Below are positions 28,886 to 37,990 of a stretch of 64,000 nucleotides of DNA, piece by piece. Every line of letters starts with the position of its first letter. Position 1 is the first letter of the stretch. The notes under the pieces were generated by a model. That model was not told the DNA's origin. It did not search any database and saw only the letters and a program-made list of their open reading frames with translations. Both the position numbers and the translations under genes were made by a program. Source of the stretch: Paracoccaceae bacterium (GTDB taxonomy: Bacteria > Pseudomonadota > Alphaproteobacteria > Rhodobacterales > Rhodobacteraceae); contig JAOTXT010000020.1 in the NCBI GenBank assembly GCA_029862205.1, forward strand, positions 1-64,000, read 5' to 3'.

Positions 28886-30217
28886 TCAGTGCACCAGTCT
28901 GTAGTGCAGGGCGACCGCGCCCGGGACACCGCCGGAGCATCCGCCGAAGCTGTTATTGGACGTGTAGTCGATGTTGTTTCCGGCCTGGACCGACATGCCG
29001 TAGATGCCGTTATTGTTGGCCGTGAACTTGACGTCGTTGCCGGAGACGATCCGCAGCCCATGCCAGTCGCCTTGGGCCGAGATGTCGATGTCGCCGGGCG
29101 TGTAAAGCTCGACGCCGCCACCGGCCGCGCAGAAGTCCGCCAGGCCGAGCGTCGACTGAGCAGCCATTTTGATCGAGGCATTGTTGCCGATATACGAGGT
29201 GGCGACGGCTCCGTCGATGATGGTCGTGCCCGAGGAGGATTGAATCCGGCAATCCGCGACGACGACGACCCGGTTCATGACACTGCCCGGCAACTGTTCC
29301 TGGCCGTTGCAGCTTATGTCATAGACCGTGTCCGGCTGCAGGGTGGCCGGCAGGTTGTTGCCGGTGATCTTCGTGACGCCGGCCTTCAGCCTGCGCTGTC
29401 CTGTGCCTGGATCGATATTCACCATGAAATCAGGCATATAGTCCGGATCCAAATTGCGCAGCCCGGCGATGATATCGTTCACCCGGTTGACATCCTGGGG
29501 ATACATGTCGCCTTCGCGCAGGGCTTCTTGCAGGCCTGGATTCATCGAATAGAGATTCGCACGGTTGGGCAGCATGCCGAGGTCCGGCATGCTGACCTGG
29601 ACGCCCAGCTCGAAATAGTTGCCGTTCTGCAGGTCGACGCCCTGCTCCTGTCCGTGCAGGCAGATTCCGTTGACGTGCGAGTTGTTGCTGCGGAGATCCA
29701 GGCGGTTCATCGCAATCATGCCGTCATTCACACAGTCCGGCGTATAGCCAACCGCGATCGCCTCGGTGCTGATATCCCAGGTGGTATTCAGGCCGGTCAG
29801 CGACAGGATCCGCAGGAAGTTCATCGCCACCGCGTTGTTGTTCTGCGCGCTACGCCGGGTGATCACCCGCACCGCGTTCGGTACCGCCGCGCCCTCGGTG
29901 AAGGTGCGGGTGTTGAAGTCCCAGCTGCCGACAAAAACCTCGCCAGTGACCAGCACATTGCCATGGACGCCCTGGTCCATGTTGCTGGTCGCGTTGGTCA
30001 CCGCCGCGGTGGCCGCCGCATTCTCGTCCGGCAGCGCAAGGACGCCCGCCAGGGCGGCTGTGTCCGCGGTCGATTGCAGAAGTGTCTGATTTCGATAGGC
30101 ATCGGTCACATCGACCGCTAGACCGCCGATCGCTAAATAGATCATGAACCAGGTCAGGCCCCAGATCGTGTAGCCCCCATCCTCGTCACGCAGGAAATTG
30201 ACGAAAGCCGTTTTCAT
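28886..30217 (-). CDS. TadG-like protein (cluster B), paralogue of 26802..28136
   Basis: MKTAFVNFLRDEDGGYTIWGLTWFMIYLAIGGLAVDVTDAYRNQTLLQSTADTAALAGV; full-length similarity ending YRLVH as in cluster A. Confidence 0.82.
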   Translation of the reverse strand: MKTAFVNFLRDEDGGYTIWGLTWFMIYLAIGGLAVDVTDAYRNQTLLQSTADTAALAGVLALPDENAAATAAVTNATSNMDQGVHGNVLVTGEVFVGSWDFNTRTFTEGAAVPNAVRVITRRSAQNNNAVAMNFLRILSLTGLNTTWDISTEAIAVGYTPDCVNDGMIAMNRLDLRSNNSHVNGICLHGQEQGVDLQNGNYFELGVQVSMPDLGMLPNRANLYSMNPGLQEALREGDMYPQDVNRVNDIIAGLRNLDPDYMPDFMVNIDPGTGQRRLKAGVTKITGNNLPATLQPDTVYDISCNGQEQLPGSVMNRVVVVADCRIQSSSGTTIIDGAVATSYIGNNASIKMAAQSTLGLADFCAAGGGVELYTPGDIDISAQGDWHGLRIVSGNDVKFTANNNGIYGMSVQAGNNIDYTSNNSFGGCSGGVPGAVALHYRLVH

Positions 30218-30344
30218 TTTGTAACCCCTTATTTTAGCGCTCTTTACTCGTCCCGCAAAATATGCAGCACAAAGCGCCATGCATGCGCTTCCCCCCTCCT
30301 GCATGTGTCAGTCACGGCCGGCGGCCGCGACCCCGATAGCGGCG

Positions 30345-30902
30345 TTAGTTGCCGCCCCCATTACCATTACCGCCGCCGTTGCCATTACCACCGCCATTGC
30401 CGTTACCGCCGGTGCTTCCACCACCGGTCGTGCCGCCGCCAGTGCTTCCACCGCCAGTGCCGCCAGCGGACGCGACCGTCTGAGTCGATGGCATCGTCAC
30501 ATAGGCCGTCATCTGGCCGCCAAGGATCGTGTGCACGCCGTATCCGATGATCGACGCATCCGAATGGGTGACCGTGATCTCGACCTCCATCTCGGTAGCC
30601 GCGTCATAGACCGCGCTGATCGAATAGCCTCCGCCATATCCGGCCATGACCGCGGTCGCGTATTGCTCGGCGTCTTGGGCGGATTGCAGCTGTCCGCTGG
30701 ACATGCGCCGCGCGGTGTCGCGGGCCACGGTCCACATTTCGGAATGAACCCGGTAGAGCGTCGCCGAATCGATCACCAGCGTCGCCAGGGCAGCGATAAT
30801 CGGCACCCAAAGCACGAATTCCACAGTTTGCGCGCCGCGCTCGTCGCGCAGCATCGTGTTGATCTGTCCCAGCATCCCGATCTGTCCAACAGCGCCATTC
30901 AT
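30345..30902 (-). CDS. TadE-like protein with GGGxTGG/GGNGN tail (cluster B), paralogue of 25778..26275
   Basis: MLRDERGAQTVEFVLWVPIIAALATLVIDSATLYRVHSEMWTVARDTARRMSSGQL; tail GGNGNGGGNGNGGGNGNGGGN. Confidence 0.82.
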   Translation of the reverse strand: MNGAVGQIGMLGQINTMLRDERGAQTVEFVLWVPIIAALATLVIDSATLYRVHSEMWTVARDTARRMSSGQLQSAQDAEQYATAVMAGYGGGYSISAVYDAATEMEVEITVTHSDASIIGYGVHTILGGQMTAYVTMPSTQTVASAGGTGGGSTGGGTTGGGSTGGNGNGGGNGNGGGNGNGGGN

Positions 30903-31178
30903 TGCCTGGCTCTCCGAGTCTGTCGGAGCAATGTAACCGTCAAGTGAACCACTCGCCCTCAGGTTTAAATCGCTCCATGGAAAGCAACTATTGACGCAAC
31001 ATTGTGAGGAAATTACGAATTATTTTAGGATCATATTTAGACTAATTTCAATATTTGCTTCATAATTATCGGATTAATTGTTGAGAGTAGGCGCATCGTG
31101 CCTTTCAGGTTGCACGTGCCGATTTGGCGTCATCGCGGGCATGGGCGCCGCGTTCTGCCTGGAATGTGCTGAGGGTTG

Positions 31179-31226
31179 TGGTGAGCCCGACAGGATTCGA
31201 ACCTGTGACCCACTGATTAAAAGTCA
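31179..31226 (-). pseudogene. 3' half of tRNA-Lys(TTT), truncated in the anticodon stem
   Basis: Minus strand TGACTTTTAATCAGTGGGTCACAGGTTCGAATCCTGTCGGGCTCACCA; the 5' half is replaced by unrelated sequence. Confidence 0.85.
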
Positions 31227-31406
31227 TAGTGGTCGGCCCCCACCGAGTGGTCCGATTTGATTGTTATTGCATGACTGACCTCCGGTTCATCGTGACGATG
31301 ACTTCAGGGGCGGGTGGTGTCTATCCCAGGGCGCTGTGTGGGCGGACGGTGTTGTAGTGTCGGCGCCATTGCTCGATGACGATCCTGGCTTCCATCAGGT
31401 TGAAAG
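31227..31406 (-). mobile_element. IS3-family transposase C-terminal remnant plus IS end
   Basis: LMEARIVIEQWRRHYNTVRPHSALG*TPPAPEVIV, with an in-frame stop where functional members read ALGYRPPAPE; adjacent terminal sequence tagtggtcggcccccaccgagtgg. Confidence 0.75.
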
Positions 31407-31474
31407 ATTGCGCCTGGGTCGGGGTGAGAATACTGTCAAACGGCGTCATAAACACCTGATCACCGTGATGCCAA

Positions 31475-32800
31475 ATGAGACTTAACCGAGGTGCGGCTCT
31501 GCTGAGTGCGCTCGTTCTTTCATTCACAACGTACCTGATCCCGATTTACCATCTCCACGCAGGCTGGCTTTTTCTTGGATCGGTCCTGTCCGGGCTGAAT
31601 GAGGCTTCGACCCTGTCGGTCGCGTGGGTTGGCGCGTCACTTCTGTTTCAAGGTATTGCGTTTGGGCTGTTTTTCTGGCTCTTGATCAGCGTTCGCTGGT
31701 CAAGGTTCATTGTGCTTTTAGTGTCGACACCGCTCTTTGTTATTGTCGCAAACCTGAGCCTCCTTTATGCGATTCCGCTTCTCGTTCTCGTCGAAACGGA
31801 TACGAGACCCGAAGTCGGTGCGCTGGAGCTGGAGTGCAGTATTCCAGACACCACGGTTGCCCAAGTTCACTCGGGGTCGGATTTGAGCCTCGTTCGCGCT
31901 GGTGAGGCTTGGTTGGTGGTCAGCCCACAGAGAACGCGAGCGCTGCTGAGAATGCCGGGATGTGCCTTGATTGCCCTCGATGTACCAATCATCGGATCCA
32001 CAATCGATTCCGTTGCGCCAGGCGGCCGTCTGCTTCATCGCGGTGACAGCGGAGAGCTATTTTTCGTTAGCCCGGAGACCGAGAACTTGGTGCCGCTTAC
32101 CGCGCCTCCAGTTGTGTCTTATTGGAACCCAATATTGTCCGATGATGGCCTGGTGCTTGTATGGCTTGAGCGCGCCCATTCGGAGGGCGGTACTGGAGCG
32201 CACCTCCTTCGCACTCGGGAAATCTCAAATGGCCGGGAGCAGACCGTTGCCCTTGAACTTCCGGCACGTGACCAATTCACGCTTATTGGCGCGCGCTCGC
32301 AGCGCGGCCCGTTCACTCTTGCGCGATTTCGAAATGCGGTTCTTAGCATCGACCTGCACGGCAAAGTCGTTCGAGGGCCAATTTCGCCCAACGGGATCTA
32401 CGATGCGCGGTGGGGGTTTCTTTGGCTGGAAGACGGTTGGGTGGCCTGGGACGGTTATCGTGAGGAGGGCCGTTCACGCATAGTGTGGGAGTTGCCGGAA
32501 GGGCATGGAGAGGCAGCAATGCCCCGTGGCCGCGGCATCGATTCACTTAGCGTCGCGCAAGACGGAAGGATCATCGCCGTATCCATATCGAGCAACGTCA
32601 GGATCGGTGATGCAAAAAGTGCGGTAATTCTATTTCGAACAAGTGACGGCGCGGAGATCTATCGCCGGTACCATCCAACACTCACGAGGACGAACCTGGC
32701 GTTCCTTGGAAGTGAGCATTTGGCCGTCACGAAGTTTGAAAACCGTCAAGCAGTGGTCAATGTCTACCTGATTCCCACTTTAGTGAATGAGGGAAACTAG
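31475..32800 (+). CDS. Hypothetical membrane protein with N-terminal TMs and a beta-rich extracytoplasmic domain
   Basis: 441 aa ORF; 3-4 N-terminal hydrophobic segments; no recognised family. Confidence 0.55.
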   Translation: MRLNRGAALLSALVLSFTTYLIPIYHLHAGWLFLGSVLSGLNEASTLSVAWVGASLLFQGIAFGLFFWLLISVRWSRFIVLLVSTPLFVIVANLSLLYAIPLLVLVETDTRPEVGALELECSIPDTTVAQVHSGSDLSLVRAGEAWLVVSPQRTRALLRMPGCALIALDVPIIGSTIDSVAPGGRLLHRGDSGELFFVSPETENLVPLTAPPVVSYWNPILSDDGLVLVWLERAHSEGGTGAHLLRTREISNGREQTVALELPARDQFTLIGARSQRGPFTLARFRNAVLSIDLHGKVVRGPISPNGIYDARWGFLWLEDGWVAWDGYREEGRSRIVWELPEGHGEAAMPRGRGIDSLSVAQDGRIIAVSISSNVRIGDAKSAVILFRTSDGAEIYRRYHPTLTRTNLAFLGSEHLAVTKFENRQAVVNVYLIPTLVNEGN

Positions 32801-33132
32801 TCGGAGCATCATCGCATCTTGAGACGTGAGCATGGCGGACACGGATGTATGACTGATTTGTGCCGATACTGTTGAAAAACTCCCTTTCCAGTCCGGATTG
32901 GAAAATTTTTGGGCCGTGTAGGTGCAGCATTGATTTCTGCATTCAAGGTTGTCCCACGTCAGCGCCTATGGGCCGCATTGAGGTGATTGGCTACGCGCCG
33001 TCCTGCCCGGCATTTGGGACTGGACTACTGCGCCGAACGGAGCGGTAGTGGTTCCGCGCCCGGCCAGACCCCCGGGCTCGCCTCGGTACACGGGCCGGCG
33101 CCGCGCTGGCCTGCAAACCGAGGAGACCTGAC

Positions 33133-33366
33133 ATGGCCAAGGCCAGACAAACTAAGACCGACGAGGTGCGCGCGATGCTCACCCGCCCGCAGGGAGCGCG
33201 CCTGGACGCGATCTGCAAGGCGACCGGCTGGCAGCCACATTCTGCCCGCGCGGCGCTCAGCGGCCTGCGCAAGGCGGGCTACATGATCGAGCGGGAGGCA
33301 GCCGGTGACGGCAAGGGCGGATGCGCGACCTACCGGATCGCCGCGGCGCCTGCGGGCGGAGAATGA
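33133..33366 (+). CDS. DUF3489 domain protein
   Basis: TKTDEVRAMLTRPQGARLDAICKATGWQPHSARAALSGLRKAGYMIER. Confidence 0.85.
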   Translation: MAKARQTKTDEVRAMLTRPQGARLDAICKATGWQPHSARAALSGLRKAGYMIEREAAGDGKGGCATYRIAAAPAGGE

Positions 33367-33773
33367 TGCAGATCGACAATCTCGAGGCCATGGACCGGGC
33401 CGCGCTTCTCGCCGCCTGGTCAGAGATCTTCGGGTCGCCCGCGCCGAGGGGCGTCAGCCGGACATTCCTGCGGCGCTTCCTCGCCTTCGAGATCCAGGCG
33501 CAACAATCCGGTGGTCTCACCAGACACGTGGCCGCGGCGCTCATGCGGCCGGCAGGCGATGCTAAGCCGAAGACGTCTTCACCGGCTCTCAAGCCGGGCG
33601 GGCGCCTGCTCCGGGAATGGAATGGCGTGACACATGTCGTCGATGTCACCGACGGTGGCTTCGTTTGGAAAGGGGAGACGTGGCGGTCGCTTTCGGCCAT
33701 CGCAAGGGCGATCACCGGGGCGCACTGGTCCGGGCCTCGGTTCTTCGGTCTGAACGGCAACGCACCTAGATGA
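33363..33773 (+). CDS. DUF2924 domain protein
   Basis: MDRAALLAAWSEIFGSPAPRGVSRTFLRRFLAFEIQAQQSGGL...PGGRLLREWNGVTHVVDVTDGGFVWKGETWRSLSAIARAITGAHWSGPRFFGL; overlaps the upstream stop. Confidence 0.88.
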   Translation: MMQIDNLEAMDRAALLAAWSEIFGSPAPRGVSRTFLRRFLAFEIQAQQSGGLTRHVAAALMRPAGDAKPKTSSPALKPGGRLLREWNGVTHVVDVTDGGFVWKGETWRSLSAIARAITGAHWSGPRFFGLNGNAPR

Positions 33774-35452
33774 GAAAGCCAACTATCCGTTGCGCGATCT
33801 ATACGCGGAAGTCGTCGGAGGAAGGCCTCGACCAGGACTTCAATTCCCTCGACGCACAATATGAGGCCTGCGCGGCCTATATTGCGAGTCAGCGCCATGA
33901 GGGATGGAAGATACTACGCGCCCGCTACGACGATGGCGGCCTTTCAGGCGGCACGCTGCAGCGCCCGGCGCTACAACGGCTGCTTGCCGATATCGATGCC
34001 GGCGGGATCGACATGGTCGTGGTCTACAAGATCGATCGGCTGACCCGCTCGCTCGCCGACTTTGCCAGGTTGGTCGATCGGCTCGAGGCTGCGAACTGCT
34101 CTTTCGTCTCCGTTACCCAGGCCTTTAACACGTCTTCGTCCATGGGCCGCCTGACGCTCAATGTGCTGCTCTCTTTCGCTCAGTTCGAGCGCGAGGTCAC
34201 CGCCGAGCGGATCCGGGACAAGATCGCCGCCTCGAAGAAGAAAGGGCTCTGGATGGGCGGGCTTGCTCCGATCGGTTATGATCCGCATCCAGATGCCAGC
34301 CGGCGCGAACTGGTGGTCAACGAGACAGAGGCCAAGACGGTGCGCCATGTGTTCGACCTCTATCTGGAGCATAGCTGTCTCAACGCGACGGCCCGGGCCG
34401 CTCAAGAGGCGGGCCTCCGGTCGAAGCGCCGCGTCTTCGCCAGCGGCCGTCGGCGGGGTGGCGCCGTCTTCAGCCGTGGCCAGATCCATCGGGTCCTGAC
34501 CAATCCCGTCTATCGCGGCCTCATCCGTCACAAAGACAAAACCTGGCCAGGCGCGCATCCCGCCATCATCGATGACGATCTTTGGGAGCGGGTTCAAAAC
34601 AGGTTGCAATGCGCCAGTGCGCGAAGGCGGGGGATAGTCAGGACGGATGGGCCACTGCCGGTCTCTGAGCTCTCAGCACCGCTTCTTGGAAAATTCCGCG
34701 ACGAGACGGGCGATCGGCTCACGCCTACACATACCAAACGCCATGGTCGCCGGCTTCGCTATTATGTCTCGAACCGCCTCGTGACCGGCAAGACCGATGC
34801 ATCAGGATGGCGCCTGCCGGCACCCGCCTTCGAAGAGGCCGTCGCCACGGCGATTGCCGATCATCTCGAACACCTGGCCAACAGGCATGCGGTCCTGCGG
34901 GAGATCGGGGCGGGAAGATCGCTCGACGCGACCGGCAAAGCCCATGACCTCGCCGCCTCCCTTCGCGAGCGTGGCGTGTCGATCATATCGGCCGCGATCG
35001 CATCGGGCGGCGTGCGCGCCGGAGGCCTGCGCATCAGCTTCGACCAGAGCGCGCTGGCCGAGTTGCTCGGTCTCTCGCCCGAGGATATCGACCCCGCGCT
35101 GCTCTATCTGGAGGCACCGTTCACCTGCCGACGTCGCGGCGTCGAAATGAAGATCGTCGCCGGCGAGAGGCAGCCGACGCCGGATCCGGTCCTCGTCCGC
35201 GCGCTCGGTAATGCGCATCGCTGGTCGGCGATGCTGAAAAGCGGTGCGACGCTCAACGCGATCGCCGATCGCGCGGGTCTATCGAAGAGCTATGTCGCGC
35301 GCATCATCCCGCTGGCAACACTCTCGCCGCGGATCCAGGAAGCGGTCGTGGTCGGAAACCAGCCGCTCGAGTTGACCCTCGAGACACTGGTCCGGACCCA
35401 GCTGCCGCTTGACTGGGCCCGCCAGGAAGAGCGCTTCGGATTCAGCGCCTGA
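33770..35452 (+). CDS. Large serine recombinase family protein
   Basis: CAIYTRKSSEEGLDQDFNSLDAQYEACAAYIASQ resolvase N-terminus (catalytic S), recombinase and zinc-ribbon regions; overlaps the DUF2924 stop. Confidence 0.93.
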   Translation: MRKPTIRCAIYTRKSSEEGLDQDFNSLDAQYEACAAYIASQRHEGWKILRARYDDGGLSGGTLQRPALQRLLADIDAGGIDMVVVYKIDRLTRSLADFARLVDRLEAANCSFVSVTQAFNTSSSMGRLTLNVLLSFAQFEREVTAERIRDKIAASKKKGLWMGGLAPIGYDPHPDASRRELVVNETEAKTVRHVFDLYLEHSCLNATARAAQEAGLRSKRRVFASGRRRGGAVFSRGQIHRVLTNPVYRGLIRHKDKTWPGAHPAIIDDDLWERVQNRLQCASARRRGIVRTDGPLPVSELSAPLLGKFRDETGDRLTPTHTKRHGRRLRYYVSNRLVTGKTDASGWRLPAPAFEEAVATAIADHLEHLANRHAVLREIGAGRSLDATGKAHDLAASLRERGVSIISAAIASGGVRAGGLRISFDQSALAELLGLSPEDIDPALLYLEAPFTCRRRGVEMKIVAGERQPTPDPVLVRALGNAHRWSAMLKSGATLNAIADRAGLSKSYVARIIPLATLSPRIQEAVVVGNQPLELTLETLVRTQLPLDWARQEERFGFSA

Positions 35453-35456
35453 AAGC

Positions 35457-35650
35457 TTTCCCTGTTCGCCGCCCGGAATACCCTGTTCCGTCGAAAATAT
35501 TCCCTGCTCGGCCTTGAAAAATTCCCTGTTCGGCGGCGCCGGGAAATGCGCCCTAAGACTCTGTAATATCGCTCAGATTTAGGCCCAATTTCTCCAGGAA
35601 TGGCTTCGAACGTACGATATTCCCTGTAAATTGCCTGTTATCAGGGAAAT
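35457..35650. repeat. Phased ATTCCCTGTTCG direct repeats plus one inverted copy downstream of the recombinase
   Basis: CCCTGTT-type cores at about 35460, 35481, 35502, 35524, then 35622, and inverted TCAGGGAAAT at 35641. Confidence 0.75.
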
Positions 35651-35815
35651 CCCCGAAAACACCACCGGCCAAACCAGGCAACAGAGACCGCGCGCCAAAA
35701 ACAGCCGAAATCGGCTCGCCGGGTGCGTCTCGCTCGGGCACGCACACCCGCAAGCCCCGGCAATGTCGCGGAAATTCGGTGCGATCTTGCTATGGTCTGG
35801 TGAGACGGGGGTCGC

Positions 35816-35906
35816 TGGCGGAGAGGATGGGATTCGAACCCACGAGACCCTTTTGGGGCCTACTCCCTTAGCAGGGGAGCGCCTTCGACCACTCGGCCAC
35901 CTCTCC
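35816..35906 (-). tRNA. tRNA-Ser(GCT)
   Basis: Minus strand GGAGAGGTGGCCGAGTGGTCGAAGGCGCTCCCCTGCTAAGGGAGTAGGC...GGTTCGAATCCCATCCTCTCCGCCA with long variable arm. Confidence 0.95.
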
Positions 35907-36014
35907 GCCGACCCGTGTAAGGGGGGGCTTTGGGCAAGTCAACAACACCTTGCGGGAGCCCGGAACGCCAGTAAGAGTGGCGTTTGAGCACCCTTTCTTC
36001 ATCGGGATTGGACA

Positions 36015-36338
36015 ATGGGTCGACGCCCCAAAACACCAAGATCGCAGCCGTCGGATCAGGACGATTTGATCGCAGTCGAGGCGCGCATCACCGGTCGGGT
36101 CCAGGGCGTTTGGTTCCGTGGTTGGACCGTCCAGGAGGCTGGCCGGCTGGGATTGGCCGGATGGGTCCGCAATTGCGCGGACGGCAGCGTCGAGGCCCGT
36201 TTCGAGGGGCCGGGCGACGCAGTCCAAGCGATGCTTTGTCTTTGCCGCCAAGGCCCTCGAATGGCGCGTGTCGTGGATGTGGTGAGCCGCACGGTCGCGC
36301 TCGATCCCTCGGCCATGGGGTTCGAAGTGCGCCGCTAG
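36015..36338 (+). CDS. Acylphosphatase
   Basis: [45 protein letters not shown]. Confidence 0.93.
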   Translation: MGRRPKTPRSQPSDQDDLIAVEARITGRVQGVWFRGWTVQEAGRLGLAGWVRNCADGSVEARFEGPGDAVQAMLCLCRQGPRMARVVDVVSRTVALDPSAMGFEVRR

Positions 36339-37513
36339 TGCGCCATGCGGGCAAAGCCGGCCTCCAGGTCGGCAATCAAGTCGTCCGGGTCTTCCAGCCC
36401 CACGTGGATCCGGATCAGTTGGCCGTCAGGCGTTTCGGGCCGGGGCCAGTATCCAACCGTATTAGGGATCTTAACCGGCTTCATCAGGCTCTCGAACCCG
36501 CCCCAAGAGGCGCCCATGCCGAAGAACTCGAGATCGTCATGGAGGAGTCCGAGCTGCTGCTCGCTGCTGAACTCCGGCTTTAGGATATAGCCAAACAGCG
36601 ATGAAGAACCGAGGAAATCCCGCTTCCATATCTCATGACCTTGTGCGTCCGGAAGGGCCGGGTGCAGCACTGCTGAGACCTCTGGCCGAGCTGCCAGCCA
36701 CTGGGCGATTTTTAGACCGTTCGCCATATGAAGTGGCATCCTTGCGCCAAGGGTGCGCAGGCCCCGCAGTGCTAGATAGGTGTCGTCGGGCGAGCCGTGC
36801 AGCCCAAGCTCCTTCCAGCCCTCCCGCAACTTCGGGTAGGCGGCTTCAGTGGTTGTGACCGCACCCATCACCAGATCGGAATGCCCGCCGATATACTTGG
36901 TCACCGCTTGGATTGACACATCAACCCCGTGGGCAAGCGGCTTGAAGTAGAACGGCGAGGCCCAGGTATTGTCGCACATCACCGTAATGTCCTGATGGTT
37001 GCGCGCTTCGGCGACGATCGCTGGAATGTCTTGCACCTCGAAGATCAGCGAGCCCGGGGACTCGGTGAAGATGACCCGGGTATTGGGCTTCATCAGCGCG
37101 GCGATCCCGGCCCCGATAAGCGGATCGTAGAAGGTGGTCTCGATCCCCATCCGCACCAGCATTTTTCGGCAAAACCGCCGCGTCGGCCCGTAGCAGGAAT
37201 CGACCATCAGCAGGTGATCACCGGCCGAGAGGTAGCAGAGCAGAGGCGCCGTACAGGCCAATAGCCCGGTGCTGGCGAGACGGGTGCGAAAGCCCCCCTC
37301 GAGTTCAGCGACCGCTTGCTCGAACGCAAACGTTCCGGGCGTGCCGTGGACGCCATAGGTCGTGTCATCGGCGTCCTCGACCTTGTCCAGGTCGCGCATG
37401 TCACGCAGCGTCGGACTGAGGATCGTCGAAGCGTGATAGACGGGCGGGTTCACCACACCGTGATTGGCATGGGGGTGCAGGCCCGCATGGGTCACCCGTG
37501 TGGCGTCTTTCAT
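36335..37513 (-). CDS. metC: Cystathionine beta-lyase (Cys/Met metabolism PLP enzyme)
   Basis: [54 protein letters not shown]-lysine motif. Confidence 0.92.
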   Translation of the reverse strand: MKDATRVTHAGLHPHANHGVVNPPVYHASTILSPTLRDMRDLDKVEDADDTTYGVHGTPGTFAFEQAVAELEGGFRTRLASTGLLACTAPLLCYLSAGDHLLMVDSCYGPTRRFCRKMLVRMGIETTFYDPLIGAGIAALMKPNTRVIFTESPGSLIFEVQDIPAIVAEARNHQDITVMCDNTWASPFYFKPLAHGVDVSIQAVTKYIGGHSDLVMGAVTTTEAAYPKLREGWKELGLHGSPDDTYLALRGLRTLGARMPLHMANGLKIAQWLAARPEVSAVLHPALPDAQGHEIWKRDFLGSSSLFGYILKPEFSSEQQLGLLHDDLEFFGMGASWGGFESLMKPVKIPNTVGYWPRPETPDGQLIRIHVGLEDPDDLIADLEAGFARMAH

Positions 37514-37990
37514 CGTTGTTGGCCCCCGCGCGCGTCTTGTGCTCCAAAAAACCTTGATATCTCGGAGATGGCTGGTCAACCGGCGAACGCGGTGCGCGCC
37601 CGGAGTGATGTTTCCCATATGCGCTCAACTTCCAGGTGATTCGATGCGGGATTGCAGCAACTTCGAACGGATTCCTCGCGCGCGCGCCCTCCAAGCCATG
37701 GGTCAAAAATCGAGCCCATTCGTAAAAATTTTTATCACTCGCGGCCAAAGCCGCTTGCGCGCACGGTTTTTTGCGAGCGCCGAGCATGGCCCGATGCCGC
37801 GCGATTTTATGCGGCGCCGCGATTAGCCGAGCTAACCCAGCGTCAAGAACTGATTTTCGACCAATGACTTGACGGCGCGAGCGCGGGCTGATCAAACTTC
37901 CGGCGGGGATGACCCCATCCAATCCGTATAAGCGGGCGGCCGATCCCGCGCCGCGCGAATGCGCGGAATAACAGGTATGAGGAAACAATC

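Noticed and set aside
28826-30121. 431-aa plus ORF antisense to the cluster B TadG-like gene
   Set aside because: The sense frame is a clear paralogue of cluster A TadG; antisense composition is Val/Asp/His/Arg-rich.
32865-32890. TGTTGAAAAACTC-like sequence suggesting an IS/transposon end
   Set aside because: Only one copy found, no matching inverted repeat or transposase nearby.
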